Counted from the first letter of the stretch, positions 42,101 to 49,480 are shown. The stretch: DNA of 56,913 nt from Paractinoplanes deccanensis (GCF_016862115.1 NZ_BOMI01000147.1:1-56913), one strand, 5' to 3'. Made by a program: numbers and translations. Notes: generated by a model from the letters alone, not told the origin.

Positions 42101-42847
42101 GGTCTGCTTGGCCGCCTGCGCCTGCGCGGTGGCGGCCAGGTCGACCAGCTGCGAGATGGTCTGCGTCTCCTGGTCGCGGGCCGCGGCGGTCTCGTAGCCG
42201 TAGAGCAGGAAGTACTCGATGTCCTCGTCGGTGCCGGCCAGGGCGCGCTGTGCCGCGGCGCGCACCTGCGGGCCGCCGACCGTCATGATCTGGGTGACCC
42301 GGATCGCGTTGTCGTCGGCCTGCGCCTCGAACTGGCCGGCGAACAGGAAGCCCCGCATGTCGTCGGGGGTGCCGGCGAGCGCCTTCTGGGCGGCGGACTT
42401 GACGCCGGGGCCGCCGGTCGCCATCGCCTGCGTGACCTTCACGGCGAGGTCGTCCTCGGCGGGCTTCTCCCAGCCCGTCTCGACGAACGCGCGCAGCTGC
42501 TCCGTCGTGCCGCTCAGGGCCTGCTGTGCGGCGGCGCGCACCCCTGGGCCGCCGGCCGCCATCAGCTGGGTGGCGCGCACCTGCAGATCATCAACCGCGA
42601 TCTTCGGGTACGCCGTGGTCAGGAACTCGTGGACGTCGTCATCGGATCCGGTCAGCGCCTGCTCGGCGGCCTTGGCGACGCCGGGCCCGCCGGTCCGCAT
42701 CAGCGTCAGGGCCTGCGCCCGCTCGACGGCGGGCGACTCCTCGGCGTGCGCGGCGCCGGCCGGTAGGCCGGAGATCAGGACGGTGGTGGTGATCGAGATT
42801 GCCGCCACTCTTCGCAAAGTGGACAGCAGGCGGCCAGGTGGGTGCAT
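39131..42847 (-). CDS. Secreted ALF-repeat polymorphic toxin candidate
   Basis: 1238 aa from ATG 42847 (GGGGGAAG ribosome site; the frame is open 51 bp further upstream). Sec signal peptide ending AHA-E (35/36). Four N-terminal ALF repeats of about 46 residues follow, each with an xGGPGVxxAAxxAL core (e.g. MATGGPGVKSAAQKALAGT). Next are about 400 residues of Ala-rich coiled coil, a second ALF block (MEAGGPGVRAAAQAALQG, LSTGGPEVKAAAQAALNG), another Ala-rich coiled coil, and a hydrophobic pretoxin segment (GDCLWALVDVGSFFFAVGK). Then a Pro/Ala linker and a C-terminal domain of about 120 residues from PKKKCKVHHAG: HVNMDDGAEVAIEVDKNG, GATQKHVDAAIDTLQK, PPTIVFKDPKQREKIKMVCYRL. No toxin family identified; candidate nuclease-like His and Asp/Glu residues are present. 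A putative immunity gene follows after 22 bp. Confidence 0.85.
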   Translation of the reverse strand: MHPPGRLLSTLRRVAAISITTTVLISGLPAGAAHAEESPAVERAQALTLMRTGGPGVAKAAEQALTGSDDDVHEFLTTAYPKIAVDDLQVRATQLMAAGGPGVRAAAQQALSGTTEQLRAFVETGWEKPAEDDLAVKVTQAMATGGPGVKSAAQKALAGTPDDMRGFLFAGQFEAQADDNAIRVTQIMTVGGPQVRAAAQRALAGTDEDIEYFLLYGYETAAARDQETQTISQLVDLAATAQAQAAKQTQVAQDAAAQAVAAAQKAKEAALKAAAETEAAKDSSIKAAAAASRAASAAKRAAAAAQTAIRAASAANEAARVAANAANQAAYAATRAGQAASAASSAAAAAAKDKNKAAAASTAATKARDVARGARKAAEAADQAAKAADAAGQAAVAASSAGANADAAAGAAGEAGNWAQKAGASAAAARQASADAKRKAAEATRAANRAQAIAAQAARAARQARDAANQAAQHADNAAAAADEAVKQAGVAAGAADRAQQAANLADQAADIAENASATAFNVAAVAREAEAERLEQSKARMIAEAQDALLAEQNKQIDSAWVAGKEAKLDAETQALLTEAQAPGAAEETVVANGRKVAARLAHTGGSWLQEASEDALVGTEEDVVAFVRSGIALATEQDDRASAAHIADTSDNGGERLAAKSALARSYPAVKDFLNDRWYWGKDDDDQIAVSRIMEAGGPGVRAAAQAALQGTPEDRAKFLAEGQYRAAEDDDRVAVTQALSTGGPEVKAAAQAALNGPPSFQREFLEVELFRARERDADTTRHVSQIQSYLSEVAQTAALARKNANEAQQAAYLAAGAAAEAAIWADKAVASADQARVYANEAKASADQAQKSADEAASWAKKARAAEQEAKAAAAAAARSASQAAASAAQARTFARQAQAAAAQARADAIAAGKSRDEAAAAASEAKAIAAEKKRLEDWATRQADYDTAVGAGGLTADEQAIFDQGGQAALDEYRQALKDANKNIGDWLVENGAGILISMLGIDNIINCAQNPNLGDCLWALVDVGSFFFAVGKLKSVGSAILKVVRGLKSFFEAGSKARKVLQRTEKVIEDARAARRPDPEFCELEWEVPEARTASSARAAQSAAAAAAMAAPKKKCKVHHAGQADGDYVNKGPHVNMDDGAEVAIEVDKNGNLVGVPLSYGKGATQKHVDAAIDTLQKDQKLRTEFVKRMESVLEQSRTDRDSPPTIVFKDPKQREKIKMVCYRLRKLGVDPF

Positions 42848-43015
42848 GTCTTCCCCCGGTTCACGACAGCATCTTGGCCGGCTCACTATAGACATCAACT
42901 TCGATCCCCGTTGCCCCGTCGAGATCGACGTTCGTAAGGGTCCACTGTGGGTCGCCGCTTGTACTATCCTGCGGTCGTCGATCTTCCCGAGACGGCAATT
43001 TACGGGGGTAGAGCT

Positions 43016-43498
43016 GTGCGTTTACTTGGATATCTGGCGGTCGCCGGGCTGACGGCCGGTGCCGTGCTCGGCGGTGCGGGCGCCGTCGCCGCGACCCGGG
43101 CGGACGCGGCCGCGGCGGCCGAGGAGACGGCGTCGCTGGTCGAGGACTTCGCCTATCCGGGGGCGGAGAAGATCCTCGCCGACCGCGACATCCTGCTCAA
43201 GAAGGGCGACGGGCGCCTGTTGCTGACCGACTGCGCCGTCGGTGCCGACCTGATCCAGGTCCGCAGCCGCGGCCGCGACCCGTTCTGCTTCGAGGCGGCC
43301 GGCTCCGGCGCCTGGGTGACCATGGAGCTCAGCGACGCGTTCCTGGTCTTCAGCGACAGCGAGCACACCACGGTCGCCGACTACACCGTGGACGGTGTCT
43401 CGGACTCGGCCGTCGTCGAGCCGGGCGGCGCCGCGGGCATCGGCGAGGGGCAGACCGAGGGCTCGAGTGCCGTGCTGCTCAAGCTCACGGCGAGCTGA
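43016..43498 (+). CDS. Small secreted protein upstream of the pseudoprotease
   Basis: 160 aa from GTG 43016, with GGGGGT upstream; TACTAT at 42962-42967 may be its -10 box. The signal peptide core (LLGYLAVAGLTAGAVLGGAGAVAA) ends near residue 30. The mature part is a beta-rich domain of about 125 residues with two Cys (LLTDCAVGADLIQVRSRGRDPFCFEAAGSG) that may form a disulfide. It resembles small secreted actinobacterial proteins that stabilise a surface domain. It is seven bases from the following gene, so likely co-expressed. Divergent from the toxin gene. Confidence 0.75.
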   Translation: MRLLGYLAVAGLTAGAVLGGAGAVAATRADAAAAAEETASLVEDFAYPGAEKILADRDILLKKGDGRLLLTDCAVGADLIQVRSRGRDPFCFEAAGSGAWVTMELSDAFLVFSDSEHTTVADYTVDGVSDSAVVEPGGAAGIGEGQTEGSSAVLLKLTAS

Positions 43499-43505
43499 AG
43501 ACTTG

Positions 43506-45833
43506 ATGAACAAACGGGGATTGAACGTGCGTAGGCGGTACCGCCTCTGGGGTTCCGGCCTGCTCGTGGCCGGGCTCTCGGCGGCCTTCCTGGGCGGCGG
43601 CAGCGCGTCGGCGGTCGCCGGTGCGCAGGAGGTGCCGGACGGCGGGCTGCCGTTCGTCGCCAAGCTGACCATCGGTGACACGTTCCGGAGCTGCACCGGG
43701 GCGCTGGTAGACGCGCGGTGGATCGTCACGGCGAAGTCCTGCTTCGCCGACACCGCCGGCGCTGTCGTGGCGGGTGCCCCGGCGTGGCCGGCGTCGGTGG
43801 TGCTGGGCCGGGCCGATCTGACAAAGGTGACCGGTCAGCGGTTGTCCGTCGTGTCGCTGGTGCCGCATCCGGACCGCGGCATCGTGCTGGCCGAGCTGTC
43901 GGCAGCGGTGAAGAACATCACTCCGGTGTCACTGAGCGGTGACGCGGCGCAAGCGGGCGAGACGGTCTCGATCGCCGGGTACGGCCGGACGAGCACCGAG
44001 TGGGTGCCGAACCGCATGCATTCCGGCGACTTCACGGTCGGCTCCGTGTCGGCGGGACGGTTCGCGATCACCGCCGCCTCGGCGGGCGCGACCCTGTGCA
44101 AGGGCGACGCGGGCGCACCGGCGTTCCGCGACACCGCGTCCGGGCCGCAGTTGGTCGGCGTGAGCGTCGACTCCGGGCAGAAGGGCTGCCTGGGCGAGCC
44201 CGGCACCCGGACGGACGAGGCGAGCGGGGCGCGCACCGACGACCTGGGCGACTGGGTCCGCACCAGCACGGCGACCGTGCCGAGCGGCATCAGCGAGCCG
44301 GTGACCGGCGAGTTCACCCGCGACGGCCGGCAGGACCTGGCGGGTGTGGACGCGTCGGGCGTGCTGTGGCTCTATCCCGGCACGGCCACGCCGGGCGTGT
44401 GGGGCCACCGGGTGCGGATCGGCTCGGGCTTCACCGGCTTCCGCGAGCTCGAGGTCGGCCGGATCAACCGGGACGGGTACGACGACCTGCTGGCGATCGA
44501 GGGCTCGACAAACGCGCAGGTCTACTACCCGGGCACGGCGGCCGGGGGCGCGTTCGGCGCCCGTACGGTGATCGGCTCGGGGTGGACGACGGACCTGCGG
44601 GACGTGGCGGTCGGCAAGGTGGACCGCGACGCGTACGACGATCTGCTGGTCGTGAAGGCGTCGACCCAGCAGCTGTTCCTCTACCGGGGCAACGCGACCG
44701 GCGGCTCGTTCTCCGCGGGCGTGGTCTACGGCTCCGGGTGGGGTTGCTGCAAGGAGTTGCAGGTCGGCAAGTTCAACGCCGACGACTACGACGACCTGCT
44801 CACCGTCGAGTCGGCAACGGGCAAGATGCGCATCTATCCCGGTACGGAGGCCGGCACCCAGTTCGGTCCGGGTGCCGACACCGGCTCGGGCGCGGGCTGG
44901 AACACGGCGTCCTTCCTCGCCAAGGCGAAGCTCGACGGCACGGGCATCGACGGCCTGCTCGAGGTCGACACCGCCGGCAAGGCGTGGCTGCACCAGCGGA
45001 CCGCGGAGGCCGGCTGGCCCGCGCGGGTCGCGGCGCCCGGCAAGGTCTCCGGCCCGCAGCCAGGTGAGCTGTCGAACATCGTGACCGGCAAGTTCAACCG
45101 GGACGCCTTCACCGACCTGCTCGGCGTCGACTCGGCCGGTGTCGCGTGGATGCACCCGGGCACGGCGGCGAACACCTTCGGCCCGCGGGTGCAGCTCGCG
45201 ACCGGCTGGGGCGGCCTGCGCGAGCTCGCGGTCGGCCGGATCAACCGGGACGGGTACGACGACCTGCTCGCCATCGACGGCTCGACAAACGCCCAGGTCT
45301 ACTACCCGGGCACGGCCGCCGGGGGCGCGTTCGGCAGCCGGGTCACGATCGGCTCGGGCTGGACCACGGACCTGCGGGACGTGGCGGTCGGCAAGGTGGA
45401 CCGCGACGCGTACGACGATCTGCTGGTCGTGAAGACGTCGACCCAGCAGCTGTTCCTCTACAAGGGAACCGCCGCGGGTGGCTCGTTCGCGGCGGGCGTC
45501 GTCTACGGCTCCGGGTGGGGTTGCTGCAAGGAGTTGCAGGTGGCCAAGTTCTCCGGCGACGACTACGACGACCTCCAGACGGTGCAGTCGGCCACCGGCA
45601 AGCTGGTCGTCTACGGCGGCAAGGCGGACGGCTCCCAGTTCGAGCCGGGCGTGGACACCGGCTCGGGCACCGGGTGGAACGCCAGGAGCAACCTCGTCCC
45701 GGTCACCTTCGGCAGCGACACCAGCGCCGGGCTGCTCGCCAAGGACAACGCCGGAAACCTGCTGGTCCATCCGCAGCGCCCGGTCCTCGGCGTCGACCTG
45801 ATCGACCCGATCACCTTCGGCCCGCGCGACTGA
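43506..45833 (+). CDS. Trypsin-fold pseudoprotease fused to FG-GAP/VCBS repeats
   Basis: 775 aa from ATG 43506. Signal peptide about 1-37 (ASA-V). A chymotrypsin-like domain (about 42-270) keeps the fold motifs, but all three catalytic positions are changed: TAKSC replaces TAAHC (His to Ser), DRGIVLAEL replaces D.ALL.L (Asp to Gly), and CKGDAGAPAF replaces C.GDSGGP (Ser to Ala). From about 275 to the end run seven to nine FG-GAP/VCBS repeats (INRDGYDDLLAIEGST, KVDRDAYDDLLVVKAST, KFNADDYDDLLTVESAT), which form a beta-propeller with calcium loops. Two blocks of the repeat region, 777 bp (259 codons) apart, are nearly identical. Predicted to bind, not cut. Confidence 0.9.
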   Translation: MNKRGLNVRRRYRLWGSGLLVAGLSAAFLGGGSASAVAGAQEVPDGGLPFVAKLTIGDTFRSCTGALVDARWIVTAKSCFADTAGAVVAGAPAWPASVVLGRADLTKVTGQRLSVVSLVPHPDRGIVLAELSAAVKNITPVSLSGDAAQAGETVSIAGYGRTSTEWVPNRMHSGDFTVGSVSAGRFAITAASAGATLCKGDAGAPAFRDTASGPQLVGVSVDSGQKGCLGEPGTRTDEASGARTDDLGDWVRTSTATVPSGISEPVTGEFTRDGRQDLAGVDASGVLWLYPGTATPGVWGHRVRIGSGFTGFRELEVGRINRDGYDDLLAIEGSTNAQVYYPGTAAGGAFGARTVIGSGWTTDLRDVAVGKVDRDAYDDLLVVKASTQQLFLYRGNATGGSFSAGVVYGSGWGCCKELQVGKFNADDYDDLLTVESATGKMRIYPGTEAGTQFGPGADTGSGAGWNTASFLAKAKLDGTGIDGLLEVDTAGKAWLHQRTAEAGWPARVAAPGKVSGPQPGELSNIVTGKFNRDAFTDLLGVDSAGVAWMHPGTAANTFGPRVQLATGWGGLRELAVGRINRDGYDDLLAIDGSTNAQVYYPGTAAGGAFGSRVTIGSGWTTDLRDVAVGKVDRDAYDDLLVVKTSTQQLFLYKGTAAGGSFAAGVVYGSGWGCCKELQVAKFSGDDYDDLQTVQSATGKLVVYGGKADGSQFEPGVDTGSGTGWNARSNLVPVTFGSDTSAGLLAKDNAGNLLVHPQRPVLGVDLIDPITFGPRD
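44461..45600 (+). repeat. In-frame internal duplication within the pseudoprotease gene
   Basis: The segment beginning GGATCAACCGGGACGGGTAC at 44461 recurs at 45238 with few substitutions for about 360 bp; words such as GGGTGGGGTTGCTGCAAGG are identical in both. The offset of 777 bp is divisible by three. Recent duplication or gene conversion is likely. Confidence 0.85.
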
Positions 45834-45839
45834 CCCACA

Positions 45840-45873
45840 GCGACCGGCGCCAGGCCACCCTGGCGCCGGTCGC
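45840..45873 (+). terminator. Strong terminator after the pseudoprotease gene
   Basis: GCGACCGGCGCCAGG, loop CCAC, CCTGGCGCCGGTCGC: a perfect 15-bp stem 7 bases after the TGA. It also insulates the Zur-controlled operon that starts at 45941. Confidence 0.9.
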
Positions 45874-45910
45874 CACACCTCGGCGCTCCGCGCCCCACCC
45901 CTCCGCTTGT

Positions 45911-45925
45911 TGAACACGGTTTTCA
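45911..45925 (+). promoter_or_regulatory. Zur box upstream of the rpmB-rpsN paralogs
   Basis: TGAACACGGTTTTCA is a near-palindrome of two TGAAMAC half sites (6 of 7 positions equal), close to the mycobacterial/streptomycete Zur consensus TGAAAATGATTTTCA. It lies 15 bp before ATG 45941, where bound Zur would block transcription when zinc is plentiful. Confidence 0.75.
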
Positions 45926-45940
45926 TTGTAGGGTGGCGGC

Positions 45941-46174
45941 ATGGCCAACATCTGTGACGTGACGGGCGCGAAGCCGTCGTTCGGCAATGCCGTGTCCCAC
46001 TCCCATCGGCGCACCCGCCGGCGGTGGAATCCGAATGTGCAGCGGCGCCGGTTCCGCCTCGCCGACGGGCGGACCGTGCGGCTCACCGTGAGCACCACCG
46101 GGCTGAAGATCATCGACCGGGACGGCATCGACTCGGTCGTCGCCCGGCTGCGGGCTCGCGGGGTCAAGCTCTGA
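45941..46174 (+). CDS. rpmB: 50S ribosomal protein L28, zinc-free paralog
   Basis: 77 aa. MANICDVTGAKPSFGNAVSHSHRRTRRRWNPNVQRRRF and RLTVSTTGLKIIDRDGIDSV are typical L28. The zinc-binding form carries CxxC pairs; here only one Cys remains, so this is the C-minus paralog made under zinc limitation to replace the zinc form and release zinc. The Zur box directly upstream supports this. The stop TGA overlaps the rpsN ATG by one base. Confidence 0.93.
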   Translation: MANICDVTGAKPSFGNAVSHSHRRTRRRWNPNVQRRRFRLADGRTVRLTVSTTGLKIIDRDGIDSVVARLRARGVKL

Positions 46175-46479
46175 TGGCCCGCCGTGCGCTGACCGAGCGC
46201 GAGAAGCGCCGCGCCGCCCTGGCCGCCCTGCACGCCGGCGAGCGGGCCGCCCTCAAGAAGCTGATCTCCGCACCCGGCACCGGCCCGGCCGAACGGGCCG
46301 CCGCGGTGCGCGCGCTCGCGAGCCTGCCGCGCGACTCCAGCCCGTCCCGCCGCCGCACCCGCGACATGATCGACGGGCGTCCGCGCGGCGTCGTGGGCAA
46401 GTTCGGCCTCTCCCGGGTGCGCTTCCGCGAGATGGCCTTGCGGGGCGAGCTACCCGGCGTCCGCAAGGCCTCCTTCTGA
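46174..46479 (+). CDS. rpsN: 30S ribosomal protein S14, zinc-free (long) paralog
   Basis: 101 aa, the long S14 form without the CxxC...CxxC zinc ribbon of the 61-aa type. ALTEREKRRAALAALHAGERAALKKLI, LPRDSSPSRRRTRDMIDGRPRGVVGKFGLSRVRFREMALRGELPGVRKASF is complete. It is translationally coupled to rpmB (TGATG). Together they form a two-gene Zur regulon; the usual L33 and L31 paralogs are not in the window. Confidence 0.94.
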   Translation: MARRALTEREKRRAALAALHAGERAALKKLISAPGTGPAERAAAVRALASLPRDSSPSRRRTRDMIDGRPRGVVGKFGLSRVRFREMALRGELPGVRKASF

Positions 46480-46546
46480 GGGGCCTCCCGGCGGGTCCCT
46501 CCGCCCGTAGGATGGCGCATTCCATCCTTCTGCGAGGGAGCCGCAG

Positions 46547-47323
46547 ATGACCAAGCCGAACGTGGACACGACCAAGCCGAGCAGCGCCCGGGTCTGGAAC
46601 TACCTGCTGGGCGGCCGGGACAACTTCGAGATCGACCGGATGGTCGGCGACCAGATCCGCAGCTCGTTCCCCGCCATCGTCGAGGTGGCGCGCGAGCAGC
46701 GCAAATTCCTCGTCCGCGCCGTCACCTACCTGGCCCGGGACGAGGGCGTCGTGCAGTTCCTCGACATCGGTACGGGCCTGCCGACCGCGAACAACACGCA
46801 CGAGGTGGCCCAGCGTGCGGCCCCCACGTCGCGCGTCGTCTACGTCGACAACGACCCCCTGGTCCTCGCCCACGCCCGCGCCCTGCTCACCAGCAGCCCC
46901 GGCGGAGCCACCGACTACATCGACTCCGACGTCGAAGACCCCGGCAAGATCCTGCGGGAGGCGCACCGGACCCTCGACTTCGACAGGCCGATCGCCCTCA
47001 CCATGCTCGGCATTCTCGGCAACGTGGCCGACTACGCCGAGGCCAAGTCCATCGTGGAGCGTCTGCTGGCCGCCGTGCCGTCCGGCAGCTACCTCGTGGT
47101 CTCCGACGGCACCAACACGAGCGCGGCGATCGTCGAGGGCCAGCGGGTCGCCAACCGCAGCGGCCACCCGTACAACCTGCGCAGTCCGGAGGAGATCGCC
47201 GGCTACTTCGACGGACTCGACATGGTCGAGCCGGGCCTGGTCTCGATCCCGCTGTGGCGCCCCGAGCCGGGCGCGGCGCCGTCGCCTTTGGACGGCTTCT
47301 GCGGGGTGGGCCGCAAGCCGTGA
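46547..47323 (+). CDS. SAM-dependent methyltransferase of the DUF574 type
   Basis: 258 aa. KPSSARVWNYLLGGRDNFEIDR is the family signature, with QFLDIGTGLPTANNTHEVAQRAAP for SAM binding, VVYVDNDPLVLAHAR, and the GTNTSAAIVEGQRVANRSGHPYNLRSPEEIAGYFDGL motif. Ribosome site GAGGGAG before ATG 46547. This family is abundant in actinomycetes; substrate unknown, sometimes tied to natural-product or regulatory loci. It stands alone between the ribosomal pair and the regulator. Confidence 0.93.
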   Translation: MTKPNVDTTKPSSARVWNYLLGGRDNFEIDRMVGDQIRSSFPAIVEVAREQRKFLVRAVTYLARDEGVVQFLDIGTGLPTANNTHEVAQRAAPTSRVVYVDNDPLVLAHARALLTSSPGGATDYIDSDVEDPGKILREAHRTLDFDRPIALTMLGILGNVADYAEAKSIVERLLAAVPSGSYLVVSDGTNTSAAIVEGQRVANRSGHPYNLRSPEEIAGYFDGLDMVEPGLVSIPLWRPEPGAAPSPLDGFCGVGRKP

Positions 47324-47472
47324 CATCACCCGTCAGGGTGACGCGCCGAGTTCAGTTCGCGCGGCCGGGGCGGCGATTTCCCAGGCGACGACCATCGATG
47401 CCCCGGGGGCCCGTGGGCGGGTGTCAGGAAGCCGTCGGTGCACGATTGCAGTTGGTCTTGCCGGGGTAGGGG

Positions 47473-47706
47473 TTGCCCGGCACCATACGCCGCGTGTCAA
47501 CGAAGAAGAGCGGACGGGCACGGTGCGGCAGCGGGCAGTGCCGGTCCCATACCAGCGGCGTGCTGATATCGCTGACCGTCATGGATCTCGGTCTGATGGG
47601 CTTCTCCATGGGCCTCGTCGGACTCGCCCAGCCGGTGCCCGCGGCGGTGGCCGGCGCCGCGAGCATCGGCCTCGCGACTGAGGTCGCGCGCCGGATGCTG
47701 CGGTGA
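47473..47706 (+). CDS. Small hydrophobic protein next to the XRE regulator
   Basis: Up to 77 aa. The C-terminal 41 residues (MDLGLMGFSMGLVGLAQPVPAAVAGAASIGLATEVARRMLR from 47581, written here only as a position) form one hydrophobic helix with a basic end. The N-terminal part is Arg/Ser-rich with two Cys. Starts possible at 47473, GTG 47494 and ATG 47581; none has a strong ribosome site. The stop is 60 bp before the regulator gene. Confidence 0.4.
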   Translation: MPGTIRRVSTKKSGRARCGSGQCRSHTSGVLISLTVMDLGLMGFSMGLVGLAQPVPAAVAGAASIGLATEVARRMLR

Positions 47707-47766
47707 GAGCCACGCGCCGGCGCGGGCACCGAGCCGGTCCGCGACGCCTGTCCGGGAGGCCGTGAG

Positions 47767-48630
47767 GTGGTCTTCGACGAGCCCCTGCCGCCGGACGGCA
47801 AGGGGCGGCCGACCTCGGCCCACGAGATCCTCGGACGTCACCTGCGTGCGTTGCGTGAGTCGCGCGGCCTGACCCTGAGCGACGTGGCGCGCCACATCCG
47901 AGCGTCGACGTCGAAGGTCACGCGGATTGAACTGGGCCGAGTCGGCGCCAAGGAGGGCGACCTCGACGGGCTGCTGGCTCTGTACGACCCTGGTGCCGAG
48001 GCGCGGCTGGCTCTCCTCGAGCTCAATCGTCACCTCAACGACCCGAGGTGGTGGAACGCGTACGGCATCGATCTCCCGGATTGGTACTGCTCGTACCTCG
48101 TCCTGGAGTCGGTCGCCAAGGTCATCATGACCTACGAGGTTCGGTTCGTTCCCGGACTGCTCCAGACCCGCTCGTACGCCGAGGCGGTGATGCGTTCCGC
48201 CTACCCCGACGAGGAGCGGGTCCAACGACTGGTCGACGTGCGCATGCGGCGGCAGGCTGAGCTGCTGAAGCGGGGGTCTCCCCGGCTGGTGGCCATCGTC
48301 GAGCACGGGGCCCTGATCGACGGCCTCGCCGACCGGGAGATCATGCGGGAACAGATCGAGTTCCTGGTCGAGGCGACCGCCCGTCCGCATGTCACGATCC
48401 AAGTGATCATGCCGCACGCCGGAGGTCATGTCTTCCGGAGCAACTCCTTCTCTCTTCTTCAGCTCAAGATGTCGGAAGTCGTCTACCTCGAGCAGCTTGA
48501 TCGGGCGTTCTTCCTGGACGAGCGGAGGGACGCGGGACCGTACCTGCGCGCCATGGGTGAGATGATGATCGTCGCGGGCAAGCCAGCCGATGCCCGGGAA
48601 ACCCTCAAGAAGATGCTGGAAGAGCGCTAG
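47767..48630 (+). CDS. XRE helix-turn-helix regulator with DUF5753-type domain
   Basis: 287 aa from GTG 47767, with GGGAGGCC upstream. HTH at about 22-78 (ILGRHLRALRESRGLTLSDVARHIRASTSKVTRIELGRVG). The rest matches the DUF5753 domain: WWNAYGIDLPDWYCSYLVLESVAKVIMTYEVRFVPGLLQTRSYAEAVMRSA, RQAELLKRGSPRLVAIVEHGALI, IQVIMPHAGGHVFRSNSFSLLQ. Such regulators are numerous in actinomycetes and usually paired with a small DUF397 gene; I see none here. The small hydrophobic protein upstream may be its partner instead. Confidence 0.9.
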   Translation: MVFDEPLPPDGKGRPTSAHEILGRHLRALRESRGLTLSDVARHIRASTSKVTRIELGRVGAKEGDLDGLLALYDPGAEARLALLELNRHLNDPRWWNAYGIDLPDWYCSYLVLESVAKVIMTYEVRFVPGLLQTRSYAEAVMRSAYPDEERVQRLVDVRMRRQAELLKRGSPRLVAIVEHGALIDGLADREIMREQIEFLVEATARPHVTIQVIMPHAGGHVFRSNSFSLLQLKMSEVVYLEQLDRAFFLDERRDAGPYLRAMGEMMIVAGKPADARETLKKMLEER

Positions 48631-48712
48631 TCGGCCATGCCCATGACTATAGTCGCGGGACTACGGTGCAGCGCAACCCCTTCGATGTCTTTTCAGCCGG
48701 TGGAGTGAGCCC

Positions 48713-49480
48713 GTGGTGATCGAGCATGTCGTCCGTGACGGGGCCGGGTGGGTGACCATCGCCAATCCGCGCCGGCGCAATGCGCTGTCGGTCGCGATGA
48801 TGGGGGCGCTCGAGGCCGCGGTGCGCGAGCTCGACGACGCGCCGGAGGTTCGGTGCATCGTGCTGGCGGGTGCGGGCGAGACGTTCTGCGCGGGGGCGGA
48901 CATCTCCGAGTTCGCGGGGCATCACGACTCCGCCGCGGAGCGGCAGGCGTTCGACGGCGCGCTGTCCGGGCTGTTCGGGACGTTGAGGGGGCTGCGGACA
49001 CCGCTGATCGCGATGATCCGGGGGCACTGCCTGGGTGCCGGGATGGCACTGGCGCTCAGCGCCGACCTGCGGATCGCGGCCGAGGGGAGCACGTTCGCCA
49101 TTCCGGCGGCGCGGCTGGGGGTGGGCTATCCGGTGGCCCTGGCCGAGGCGCTCGTGCATGTGGCCGGGCCGGCGCACGCCGCCGACATGCTGCTCACGGC
49201 GCGCACCTTCACCGGCGCCGAGGCGCTCGCCGCCGGCATCGTCAACCGGCTGGTCGCCGCCGGTGAGCTGGAGGCGGACGTGGCGCGCACCGTGTCGGCC
49301 ATCGCGGCCAACGCGCCGCTGTCGGTGCGCGCGGCCAAGGTGTCGATCAGGGCGACCGCTCATCCCGAGCTCGCCGCGCGCGCCCGCGAGATGGTCGACG
49401 CCTGCGCCGGCAGTGCGGACGAGCGGGAGGGCCAGCGCGCCTTCATGGAGCGCCGCCGCCCGGATTTCAGCGGACGCTAG
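48713..49480 (+). CDS. Enoyl-CoA hydratase/isomerase family protein
   Basis: 255 aa from GTG 48713 (GGAG site). Crotonase fold: WVTIANPRRRNALSVAMMGALEAA, AGAGETFCAGADISEFAG (oxyanion hole), GHCLGAGMALALSADLRIAAEGSTFAIPAARLGVGYPVALAEAL, ARTFTGAEALAAGIVNRLVAAGEL and a C-terminal helical region. Whether it hydrates, isomerises or dehalogenates cannot be told; the general acid/base Glu of true hydratases is replaced in part (LGVGYP where E is usual). Alone in its unit. Confidence 0.9.
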   Translation: MVIEHVVRDGAGWVTIANPRRRNALSVAMMGALEAAVRELDDAPEVRCIVLAGAGETFCAGADISEFAGHHDSAAERQAFDGALSGLFGTLRGLRTPLIAMIRGHCLGAGMALALSADLRIAAEGSTFAIPAARLGVGYPVALAEALVHVAGPAHAADMLLTARTFTGAEALAAGIVNRLVAAGELEADVARTVSAIAANAPLSVRAAKVSIRATAHPELAARAREMVDACAGSADEREGQRAFMERRRPDFSGR

